From contig ML770118.1 in the NCBI GenBank assembly GCA_009733575.1, positions 1 through 18,874 of the forward strand: a stretch of 18,874 nucleotides of DNA. Direction: 5' to 3'. Positions 1 to 7,247 of the stretch are shown one piece after another. Numbering within the stretch: position 1 is the first letter of the stretch; each line of letters starts with the position of its first letter. Source of the stretch: Gymnopus androsaceus JB14. Lineage: Eukaryota > Basidiomycota > Agaricomycetes > Agaricales > Omphalotaceae. The notes under the pieces are model-generated. The model worked only from the letters and a program-made list of their open reading frames with translations, had not been told where the DNA came from and made no database searches. The position numbers and the translations under genes were made by a program.

Positions 1-274
1 TTAAACAGGCGTTGTTTAATGGTACACATTTTCGGGTTGTTTAAATGCTTTGTTTAAAGACTGGCAAAAGGTTGAATGAATTTGGGTTTTCGTTTAATTG
101 TTCAACAAACTCAACTTGTTTAGAAAGGTTGTTTAAATCTGTTGTTTAAATCTGTTGTTTAACTGTTGTGCAGTAGCCTTGTTTAATTAGAGCATGTTAT
201 TTGTTTGGTTATTGCTACCAATCACAATGTTTAATTGTGTTTAAATAATTTTGGGTCTGACCTTGAGTGTTTAA
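1..274. repeat. Cluster of TGTTTAA heptamers (possible transposon subterminal repeats)
   Basis: Eleven exact plus-strand copies of TGTTTAA were counted, starting at 13, 38, 51, 130, 143, 156, 180, 228, 238 and 268, plus one inverted copy, TTAAACA, at 1-7 (the eleventh plus copy was not separately re-located, so treat the count as ten to eleven). One-base variants lie at 91 and 117. The copies stop abruptly after 274. Same-strand clusters of a short motif near one edge are typical of transposase-binding subterminal repeats of DNA transposons. The rest of such an element would lie to the left of the window. No coding potential was seen. It could also be a simple degenerate satellite. Confidence 0.6.
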
Positions 275-662
275 AGGAAACTGAAACTATTATAGGTCCT
301 GCCTGGCAGAGCCCCAACCACTCTCTGGGCACTCATCATCCTCCTTCTTCTTCCTCTTCTCCTGCTCTCTCCTCTTCTCCTTCTCTGCCAGAATGATGCT
401 CCAAAGCAGGCGACCCATACCCAATGATAATGATTAAGCACGACTTGATGAATCACTCGGGAACTTTGAAACGGGTCACACGGATTTTTCTAGCCCTAAT
501 CAACCCGCGATAATAATCAGCCTCAACGAATGAGATAACGATACAAAACAAGTAAATACATATCTCACCGAGCTGTATTCTAGGCTCCCAACACGCTCAA
601 AGAATGTATCATTTTTTTCCGTATGAAAGAAGTACTATTGTCTAACTAAATCGAAGGCTTCG
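275..662. other. Non-coding stretch with a polypyrimidine tract
   Basis: I see no convincing gene here. Positions about 334-390 are a CTTCTT/CTCCT-rich polypyrimidine tract of microsatellite type, which produces an Arg-rich spurious reading frame on the other strand. The remainder is AT-rich and probably holds the 3' untranslated region of the minus-strand gene that ends at 663. Confidence 0.5.
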
Positions 663-1494
663 TCATGTACGCATTCGCTTTGACCGACGGGGCACAACCT
701 CTTGTTCCAGGTCCCCAGCAGATATGTCCGATGGTCGCTTTCTACTCCGATGATGCGGCCTAAACCAATATTAGCAACTTCATTCGCAGAAAGTGAAATT
801 TCACGTACTTATTCTCGGTGAGTAGCTCACCCACCACCCATGCGACATCCCTCAGCGCTGAAGTCCAAAGGGAGCGTTGTTTGTTCGTGTGTATCAACCC
901 TGACCACCAAAGGAGGCAGTACAAAACCGTGAGGAGACCACATTGTCCCGGATGATCAAACCGGGTCCAATCTCCATCACCATCTGCGCCCCCGACTATA
1001 ATCTGCCCAGTGACAACATCACGCTCTCTCCATCCTGGGTTCAGGGCCGACCACCACGCCCACCAACTACGGCCAAAAGTATCTGCATTGCCCAGAACTT
1101 TCTCTGGTGGTCGGTGACTGGATGGTTTAGCATTCTGCGACCACCAGTGGACTGCCTCTGGACGTCCCTGAGACCCAAAAAATGCTTTCTGTAGATATGT
1201 AGAATGTAAAATATTAGTATGATTAATGAACGCACAAGTAAGTTAGAACTTACCGAGCCACTAGGGTTTTCAAAACCATAATACCGCTCAAGAGTTGTCC
1301 AATCGTTGAGAGTATTCGTCCACAGAGTTCCCTCCGGTCTTCCGTCGCCAAGTAATGACTCGTAACTATCCCTCAGCCAAGCAGGCCAACCTGTCTTATT
1401 GACTGACGTATCCTCCATATCTTCGCCCCCATATAACAAACTGGATTCATCCTCTACAGCGGCAGATCCTGCGGGTTGATCCGGAGGCTTGCCA

Positions 1495-1499
1495 GACTC
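1495..1499. repeat. Target-site duplication, left copy (GACTC)
   Basis: GACTC borders the left end of the 1500-2245 element and matches 2246-2250. On the minus strand both copies read GAGTC in the same codon phase, giving Glu-Ser in each. This is the main evidence for a precise insertion. It is only 5 bp, so chance identity is possible without the frame argument. Confidence 0.7.
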
Positions 1500-1524
1500 A
1501 AAGTAACAGGACAACTATCCAGCC
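1499..1524 (+). repeat. Left inverted repeat of the 1500-2245 element
   Basis: It begins CAAAGTAACAGG and ends CTATCCAGCC. It is the reverse complement of 2155-2180 except for one A/G difference (25 of 26). Confidence 0.85.
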
Positions 1525-1718
1525 CTATAAGATTTGAACTTTGTAATATCCGTAGAGGCTGAACAAGGCATCGTGGGAAAAAACAGACAAAATTTTCGAG
1601 CCTTACGCATAATGTGGCCCTGACCTGCACTGCCAAACCCTAGTTTTACCCTGACTATCCATAACCCTAATAATCCCTAACCTTAATGTCCCCAATCCTA
1701 AACCTTCTACTGCAGATA

Positions 1719-1734
1719 GCGGGGCAAGCCCCGC
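1719..1734. repeat. GC-rich hairpin (GCGGGGC-AA-GCCCCGC)
   Basis: The arms are perfect 7-bp complements around an AA loop. The counterpart in the second element (5232-5249) has different arm bases but the same layout and loop. It is followed by CCTCAACCCCTAA in both elements when each is read in the matching orientation. Confidence 0.75.
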
Positions 1735-1800
1735 ACCCCAGACTTCGTCCTCAACCCCTAACCCTAACCCCAACCCCTAACCTTAATCTGTGTGGACCAG

Positions 1801-1964
1801 GTTAGGGTTAGCTAAAGCTAACCCTAACCCTAACTAATCCTGAAGACCACTGTGGACCAGATTAGGGTTAGCTAAAGCTAACCCTAATCCTAACTCTTTC
1901 TTGTCACATGATACTCCAGAGCACTGTATGGACCAGGTTAGGGTTAGCTGAAGCTAACCCTAAC
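1801..1964. repeat. Three telomere-motif hairpins
   Basis: There are three units, at 1801-1828, 1861-1888 and 1937-1964. Each has perfect 13-bp arms built from RTTAGGGTTAGCT and its complement around a 2-base loop (AA, AA, GA). Each unit is preceded by GGACCAG. In the second unit the outermost pair is A-T instead of G-C, so both arms changed together. Confidence 0.85.
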
Positions 1965-2027
1965 CCTAACACTTCCATTGATCACATGCTATTCACATTT
2001 TTCTGATTTGAATATTGATATCTTATC

Positions 2028-2095
2028 TTAACCCTAACCCAACCCAACCCTAACCCTAACCCTACCCTAACCTCGTCCTAACATACCCTAACGTA
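2028..2095. repeat. Degenerate CCCTAA telomere-like array
   Basis: These are imperfect CCCTAA/CCCAA/CCTAA repeats on the plus strand, inside the mobile element. They match the vertebrate and fungal-type telomere motif but are interstitial, so they do not mark a chromosome end here. A shorter, more degenerate stretch lies at about 1635-1790. Confidence 0.8.
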
Positions 2096-2154
2096 CTCCT
2101 AATAGTACTATATATGTACTAGTAAAGAATTGTAGTTTAGGTGTAGTTTAGATA

Positions 2155-2180
2155 GGCTGGATAGTTGCCCTGTTACTTTG
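2155..2180 (-). repeat. Right (subterminal) inverted repeat of the 1500-2245 element
   Basis: It begins GGCTGGATAG and ends GTTACTTTG, the inverse of 1499-1524. Unlike the left copy it is not at the border; a further 65 bp follow. A similar sequence recurs at 13915-13950. Confidence 0.85.
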
Positions 2181-2245
2181 CATTAAGTACTTAGGGATGT
2201 TGCCCAGATACTTTGCATTGTTACCATAACCACTGGTGGTTCTCT

Positions 2246-2250
2246 GACTC
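2246..2250. repeat. Target-site duplication, right copy (GACTC)
   Basis: This is the right-hand partner of the repeat at 1495-1499. The minus-strand host frame runs into it as EDGSES and then reads ENHQWLW-stop inside the element. Confidence 0.7.
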
Positions 2251-3944
2251 TGAACCATCCTCCGCAACTTGAGCTTTGCCTTTTCCCTTCTCCCCGCCTC
2301 TCACCTTCGTCCCTCTACTTCCTGAATCGGCGGTCTGACCCGCTGGCTTCGACTTGCGCTTCAATTTATCCCTTGGCTTGGATTTCGACCGTCCGGGGCC
2401 CTCATCTTCGATTTCCGGCATCTTCAGCATACTGGGATCGTTCGCAGGGGTGTTGAATTGTTGAGTATTGACTTGTTGAGTACCACTACCGGAAGCTGTC
2501 GCATTCATTGATGGACCATCTATTAAGCACATTGTTGAGGGGCATCATTCAAAATCAATATATCATTCTATACTCACCTTTTCCGTTAGTCTCAGTTGCA
2601 TCCAGAAAACGCAGCCATTGCGCGAGGATGGGCATATATTTGTCCAGATGCCACTGGTGGAACTTGCACCCTTCGGCTGTTCCAGAGCTTACTCTGTCAT
2701 AATAAATGAATAGACAATTTTAATACAACGACCTTGACCTAAAACGACTCACATCAAGAATGTGTGGCACTCGTCCACGGCAGGATCGTTCGGTGGTGCT
2801 CCAGCAAGTAAAGTTATCCAGAGTCCCGTGTGCGCCCGAATAGCATCCACAAGAGGTTGCGCAAATTTTGTAAAGTTCTTAATGCAACTAGAATTTCCGT
2901 CAGACAATCACAGACCCCAGATCGAAAAGAAAACCTTACAGCTTCTTCGTCTCCTCGTCAATTTCATCCGCTCCTTCCAGCGTAAACTTTCCACTCATCA
3001 GCCTTTTAAACGCAGCCGATTTTGCGCTGCGGTTTTCCTCATTCTCGATTGCAATGGCCTGCTTTACCTCCACTGGTTCCAGCTTGTACAGTTCCTCGGC
3101 CACATGACACTGAAACTTCATCCTATCCTTTTCTGCTGGAGGATTCAATGACCTGGCCTTCTCATAAGCAATACGGAACTTCTCCTTATAGAGAGGGTGC
3201 GACATCCAGAATTTGTAGTCGGGCATTCCTCGAGTTGAACATTTCGACACGTTCAGCATTTGTTGCTTTATTCCTTTGAAAGTGTCGCTACTTCCTTCGG
3301 TAGATTTTCCCTTTGACCCTAGACGATGAAACCAGCCATTGAGTTGCTGCAGAATAAATGAATAAGAACGAACAAAGGCACGTAGAATTGAATACACGAA
3401 CACCTATGCCGGCTGCCTGTACCTTATCCTTCACCAGCTTTTCACGGTTCATCAAATCCCTACGCTCTTCCTCAGAAAGTGTTGTTGATACAACAGGTTC
3501 CCTGCCTGCGGACTCGACGGTTGGTTCGTCATTAAGAGCTGCGAACTCGGCTGGTTGTTGGCCGAGGTGCTAGGGAAACTTATTGAACTAGGTCTTCCTG
3601 AAGCCAGTTAGCCAGAGCGTCCTCGCCGATCGAGTAGCTTGCTCGAGATATTTAGCTGCATGTTTCTCGAGGAACGTCTGGTGCACTCCCAGGAAGACTC
3701 CTGGGTTCCCCCGCTTTCCTCCCTTATTCTCCTTCTTCTTCTTCCTACCAACCGTGGACACGCATGAGTCAGCATCCAAGTCTGGTTCTGCGGCAGGAGG
3801 AACCTCAGCATCACCCACAGCATCAGTGGGCGTAGTAGGACGCGATTTTGGGTCTGAGTCTTCGCCAGGAGGGTTTTGCATATCGGCAGGAGGTTGGCTT
3901 TTGCGTGTGGACAAAGTAGGCGGAATACCAGTATGTAGGCTCAT

Positions 3945-4152
3945 GTTGGAAGTAATTTCACAAGTAAGAAAAGCCAGATTGGAGCTGGGTAAATAAATTC
4001 CCGAAACAAGAAAGATAACCATCTTGTTTACATCCTTGCATCCGATGGGCTGAGCAAGGAATGAGAACAAGTTATCAAGTCAAGAAGCTGGCACCTCGCA
4101 AAGCGCCCGTCGTGAGATACGTGATCATATCGTGTGCCTATCTTTATCCATC
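3945..4152. promoter_or_regulatory. Shared intergenic region of a head-to-head gene pair
   Basis: About 208 bp separate the inferred start codons of the minus-strand gene (3944) and the plus-strand gene (4153). It must contain both 5' ends if the starts are right. I see no clear TATA box or binding site. The assignment rests on layout only. Confidence 0.35.
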
Positions 4153-4753
4153 ATGCATCAACCTCTGATGCGCCCTCAGTTCTCTAATTGCATGTCCTTG
4201 GTTCTCTTGCTATCTGACTCGGACTCTGAAGACGAAATCCCCTCCTCTCCATCCTCTCTGACCTCGTCTCTCCCCTCTACTGCAAACCATCTAATGGATA
4301 CCGCCACTTGTTTTCCCCCTATCTTCGATTCTGCTTCTGACAATCCTCCCGTGAGGGACAAGCAACGTTTCTATAACGTTTATTCTGGCGATCAGTGTGG
4401 CTGCTTCCGGGACTGGTATGTAAGTTTTCCTCCAGCTAACTAAGTTCAGATTCACCGTACATATTAGGTCCGATGCCAGTGGTCGAGTTCTTGGTGTTAA
4501 AGGAAATCGGCACAAGGCTTACGATACCTGGGAGGAGGCTTTGGATGGCTGGCGTCAAAATTGTCATGGTTACCATTGTCACCCCGCTAATTTCGAAGAT
4601 GGAACCCTCTTTCGCCCCGACACAACTGCAAACATCCCGGAGGCCACCGTCCCACCGCCCTCCCAACACAACGTTGTCTTTTTGTCGGCATCTGACCCAA
4701 AAGCTTCACCCACTGGTCCTCCTCGTCCATCGACTCCTCGTAGAGATCCAGCT

Positions 4754-4761
4754 CGCGCTTC
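4754..4761. repeat. Target-site duplication, left copy (CGCGCTTC)
   Basis: This is an exact 8-bp match to 5580-5587. Codons CGC-GCT-TC are in the host frame on both sides. Confidence 0.8.
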
Positions 4762-4779
4762 ACTAGATGTTGCTAGGCT

Positions 4780-4860
4780 TTTGCAAAAGATCACGATAAG
4801 TGTCGTGAGCCGTTTTGCAAAAGATCCCGATAACTTTTAGCACTGAGATTTTGGAATAGG
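4780..4860 (+). repeat. Left terminal inverted repeat of the 4762-5579 element
   Basis: It contains TTTTGCAAAAGATC twice (about 4779 and 4812) and runs to ACTTTTAGCACTGAGATTTT. It pairs with 5486-5560 in inverse orientation with few mismatches. The outer 20 bp to the border match only weakly. Confidence 0.8.
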
Positions 4861-4962
4861 AATATATGGCTAGATGATTTGCCAAATATTCTAGCAACCA
4901 TATTTATGTTTACCAAATATTTTTAAGACCATATTCGGAAGATTATGTAATCAGGTCAGGTG

Positions 4963-5070
4963 AGGTTAGGTTAGGGTTAGGGTTAGGGTTAGGGCATATT
5001 GTCCCAATTAGCATGTTGAAGCAATATTTTGCAAAATATTATGATTATGTTAAGATTAGGGTTAGGGTTA
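4963..5070. repeat. TTAGGG telomere-like arrays
   Basis: Runs of TTAGGG on the plus strand lie at about 4963-4995 and 5054-5070; a third degenerate run lies at 5164-5215. All are inside the 4762-5579 element, so they are interstitial. Confidence 0.8.
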
Positions 5071-5087
5071 CCAAAAAGGGTATTTAA

Positions 5088-5162
5088 GCAATATTTTGGT
5101 CAGATCTCGTTAGGGTTAGCACTTGTGCTAACCCTAACATAGAGATCTGATCAAAACATTGC
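5088..5162. repeat. 75-bp palindrome centred on a telomere-motif hairpin
   Basis: The inner arms GTTAGGGTTAGCAC (5109-5122) and their complement (5125-5138) are perfect around a TT loop. The outer arms 5088-5108 and 5141-5162 (GCAATATTTTGGTCAGATCTC type) pair with a few mismatches. Confidence 0.85.
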
Positions 5163-5231
5163 CAAACGATGGGTTAGCATTGGTTAGGGGTTAGGGGGTT
5201 AGGGTTTAGGGGTTGAGGATGATATGGGGGC

Positions 5232-5249
5232 GTGGGGGCTTGCCCCCAC
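5232..5249. repeat. GC-rich hairpin (GTGGGGGC-TT-GCCCCCAC)
   Basis: The 8-bp arms are perfect complements. It corresponds to the hairpin at 1719-1734 of the other element when read on the minus strand, with different arm bases and the same AA loop. Confidence 0.75.
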
Positions 5250-5485
5250 TGTTAAAATATACAGGATTAGGGTTAGGATAATTAGGGTATAGGGGTGAAA
5301 TAAGGTTATGGTTGGATAGCCATCACTACCACGGGGCAGGGGGGGGGTGTCAGTTTTTCCCCACGGGCCCTCCTTCACCCGCTATAGCCATTTCTATTTT
5401 AGGCATTTATGGTGATTTTATCATTATTTATTTACCAAATATTCTGCAACACAATCTACCTATTCCAAATATCCGGTGAATGCTT

Positions 5486-5560
5486 CCAAAATATCAGTGC
5501 TAAAAGTTATTGGGATCTTTTGCAAAACGGCCCACAACACTTATTGTGATTTTTTGCATT
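5486..5560 (-). repeat. Right terminal inverted repeat of the 4762-5579 element
   Basis: This is the inverse of 4780-4860. It includes GTGCTAAAAGTTAT, GGGATCTTTTGCAAAACGG and CTTATTGTGAT. The differences from the left copy are mostly transitions (for example CGATAAG versus CAATAAG). Confidence 0.8.
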
Positions 5561-5579
5561 AAGCTGGCAGAATCAGCTG

Positions 5580-5587
5580 CGCGCTTC
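5580..5587. repeat. Target-site duplication, right copy (CGCGCTTC)
   Basis: This is the right-hand partner of 4754-4761. Downstream the host frame continues as a Ser/Pro-rich linker (SSPASPSKRSS). Confidence 0.8.
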
Positions 5588-5887
5588 TTCACCTGCATCT
5601 CCGTCCAAACGTTCATCTCGCGCTTCTACATCATATTCCCGGACTACCCCGCGTCATTGGGCTGTTTCTTCCGCGGATTTCAACGGCGTTGTCTCTACGT
5701 ATGTATTTTGTCTTTTCTTCTGACCATTTTTTTTGATATTCTCATACTTAGGTCACAGGCAAGCAGGCTATTCAATGAAGCGGTGGTTGACATGCGAGAG
5801 GTAGACATGTGCAAGATTTCGAGCTTTGATGAGGCTCTCGATTGGTTCAGTCGCCTCAATCTGGCCTCCAGGGACATTCAAACGTAG

Positions 5888-6170
5888 TGATTGTTGTTAT
5901 TTTTTTTCGTATAATTTCAACGCGGTTTTTCCATTGGACTGGACGGGTTTCAGGGCAGATAACTCGCCGTGTGATGTCGGTCAGGTTAGTAAGTAAATGA
6001 ACATCTCAACTTACACATTGGTCTGAATTATCAACGATTGGTGTTTTTACATTGAGCAATTGAACTATCAGAGATAGGCGTTTCGTTCTTGACAACCTTT
6101 GTATTGGCAATCTCACCTGTTCATTCAGGTATTCAGTTTTCCCATTCGCTGTTTGGCGTACGCAAAACTA
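5888..6170. other. Convergent intergenic spacer
   Basis: This is AT-rich sequence between two converging gene ends. I see no further gene, repeat or RNA signal. Confidence 0.4.
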
Positions 6171-6975
6171 TTACAAGAACTCCCTTCGACGGCCTGGGCT
6201 TTGTAAAAGGAACAAATGGTTTTTATAGCGCCATTCCAGCTCCTCCTTTCCATGCTGCAGACAGCGCATCTGAATTTCTTCAATTGCCAGGACAGCCGAA
6301 CGAAGCATGCACTGTAAATCACCTACTTGAGCAAGGTCCTCGCTGGTAGGTCCTGCCAGGTTGAGAACACAATCGTAGACACCGCCTAGCTCCCGTTCCA
6401 AGTTTGTCAAAGGTGGGAGAAAGGGATCAAGGTAGTGGAACGTGCCGCCACGGTCCAGTTCTTCCATGAAGTCCTTGAACAACATGGCGACATACTTGTG
6501 GTATGTTTTTGGGTTATCTCCCGCGGCGGCGAAGATCTTGTAAGTTGCCGCATGAAGTTTCTGTAGCGAGTTCATATGGTAACTGAGAGGTTTTTTTGCT
6601 GGTAGGGGCACCCTAAAATCATAGTCAGAATATGAATTTGCCATCGATTGGAATACACACGGCTTCACCTCTGGACCTCCCATTTTATATGGCTTTTTAG
6701 GCTGTTTAGGAGGGCACAAATACAGTACACTAGTCATATATTGTGTTTCAGTAGATTTTTACATAGTATGAATGATATGATAAATTTCACCGATTATCCA
6801 CAACTTCGTGATCCACTCGTCGCTTTTCATTTATCTTATCCTTATTTCTACAATACCTAAATGAGAATAGGAATGGTCAAAGTGTATACACGTACCGATA
6901 ATAATGCCCAAGGCTTTTGAGACGATTGGCCGCCTGTTTCGCTGCAGCAGAACGGTATTTCTTGCGTCGAGGCAT
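6171..6975 (-). CDS. Hypothetical basidiomycete protein with a basic N-terminus
   Basis: The function is unknown. Inferred exons are 6975-6896, 6856 to about 6788, and about 6733-6171; the second donor could instead be at 6804. The N-terminus is MPRRKKYRSAAAKQAANRL followed by HYYR, then NKDKINEKRR. This is a highly basic segment of a type I recall at the start of many Agaricomycete family proteins, and it may contact nucleic acid. The C-terminal part is acidic-to-neutral and probably helical (KPLSYHMNSLQKLHAATYK, then DLQCMLRSAVLAIEEIQMR), with no catalytic motif I recognise. No stop or frameshift was seen, so it may be intact. It is divergent from the gene at 7248 (272 bp apart) and convergent with the gene ending at 5887. 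The final exon could extend through further splicing. Confidence 0.6.
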
Positions 6976-7247
6976 GGAAGTTCAGTTTAAGATCTTACTT
7001 CGCTTTTCGACATTTTATGGTTTTGCTTGACCTTTCCGTTTACCAGATTTTGGAGTCCGTTATGAAGCGGATTTCGTTCCGATTTCAGTGGTATAAGTTA
7101 ATTCTTTTACCCATTATAATATGGCTCAAAATTCGCTGAATACCTTGTATATCCCTGAGCCGTAGGCCGGGAACCAGAAATCTTGAATAAGCGCTAAGAG
7201 CAGCACGGGCGCTTACAACCTTCTCTTCTGCAAAGTCCCACCTCGCC
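6976..7247. promoter_or_regulatory. Divergent intergenic region
   Basis: This 272-bp spacer lies between start codons pointing away from each other and is likely to hold both promoters. I see no recognisable site in it. Confidence 0.3.

Larger units (their letters stand above)
1500..2245. mobile_element. Non-autonomous telomere-repeat-containing element inserted in an exon
   Basis: The 746-bp insertion is defined by exon interruption. The minus-strand host frame stops inside it, and the same frame resumes beyond it. GACTC occurs at both borders (1495-1499 and 2246-2250) and is the likely 5-bp target duplication. A 26-bp inverted repeat with one mismatch lies at 1499-1524 and 2155-2180. The right copy is followed by about 65 bp that contain a second, diverged copy of the ACTTTGCATT motif. 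The interior has no ORF. It holds CCCTAA-type repeats, one GC hairpin and three telomere-motif hairpins. The right end resembles 13915-14002, downstream of the KDZ transposase, which suggests KDZ-mediated mobility (inference). Confidence 0.8.
663..3944 (-). pseudogene. Fungus-specific multi-copy family protein, split by a mobile element and carrying two nonsense codons
   Basis: The function is unknown; I recognise the architecture as a large Agaricomycete family often found near transposons. Inferred exons on the minus strand are 3944 to about 3425, 3346-2940, 2887-2753, 2693-2578, 2519 to 1254 (interrupted), 1188-809 and 759-663; nearly all junctions keep phase. The N-terminus is Ser/Pro-rich with a KKKKENKGGKRGN basic patch. 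Next come FLEKHAAKYLEQA and a helix-like QLNGWFHRLG, then YKEKFRIAYEKA. The C-terminal part has WPAWLRDSYESLL, RPEAVHWW and WWAWWSALNPGWR, and a basic tail ending RRSKRMRT. Two TAG codons (3588-3590 and 3570-3572) interrupt FNKFP-HLGQ, where Trp (TGG) is expected in the family. Element 1500-2245 splits the fifth exon; joining across the GACTC repeats keeps the frame (DGSES then GKPPDQ). The start at 3944 is the first Met of the coherent reading frame. It lies head-to-head with the gene starting at 4153. Confidence 0.75.
4762..5579. mobile_element. MITE-like element with long inverted repeats and a telomere-like interior
   Basis: The 818-bp insertion is flanked by an 8-bp direct repeat, CGCGCTTC (4754-4761 and 5580-5587), in the same codon phase of the host gene. 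The ends form long imperfect inverted repeats of about 75-100 bp: TGCAAAAGATCACGATAAGTG near 4782 pairs with its inverse ending near 5558, and the subterminal CGTTTTGCAAAAGATC is matched too. The interior has TTAGGG-type repeats, a 75-bp palindrome and a GC hairpin, but no ORF. An 8-bp duplication fits hAT-like or Zisupton/KDZ-like elements. The family is not assigned. Confidence 0.82.
4153..5887 (+). pseudogene. RNase H1 N-terminal/viroplasmin-like domain protein, split by a mobile element
   Basis: Exons are about 4153-4415, 4468-4761, (insertion), 5588-5698 and 5752-5887; introns 4416-4467 and 5699-5751 are in phase. After an acidic/Ser-rich N-terminus (SDSDSEDE) comes FYNVYSGDQCGCFRDW, then VLGVKGNRHKAYDTWEEA and LDGW. 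This is the pattern of the caulimovirus-viroplasmin/RNase H1 N-terminal fold, which in cellular proteins binds RNA-DNA hybrids. A Ser/Pro-rich linker follows, then a second block, HWAVSSADFNGVV through FDEALDWFSRLN, probably a second degenerate copy of the same fold. No catalytic RNase H domain is present. Element 4762-5579 interrupts the linker; CGCGCTTC at both sides lies in the same codon phase, so the ancestral frame was open. The exact start Met is uncertain (4132, 4153 or 4294 are possible). Confidence 0.7.

Noticed and set aside
271..456. Arg-rich minus-strand ORF
   Set aside because: It is produced by the polypyrimidine microsatellite, with no other coding signal.
943..1194. Plus-strand ORF of 83 residues
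   Set aside because: It is antisense to the Trp-rich exon of the minus-strand gene, whose motifs and flanking introns are convincing.
1635..5300. Chromosome end (true telomere)
   Set aside because: The TTAGGG/CCCTAA runs are short, imperfect and point both ways. They lie inside two bounded insertions with gene sequence on each side.
6089..6349. Plus-strand ORF
   Set aside because: It is antisense to the exon of the gene at 6171-6975, with no family resemblance or splice support.
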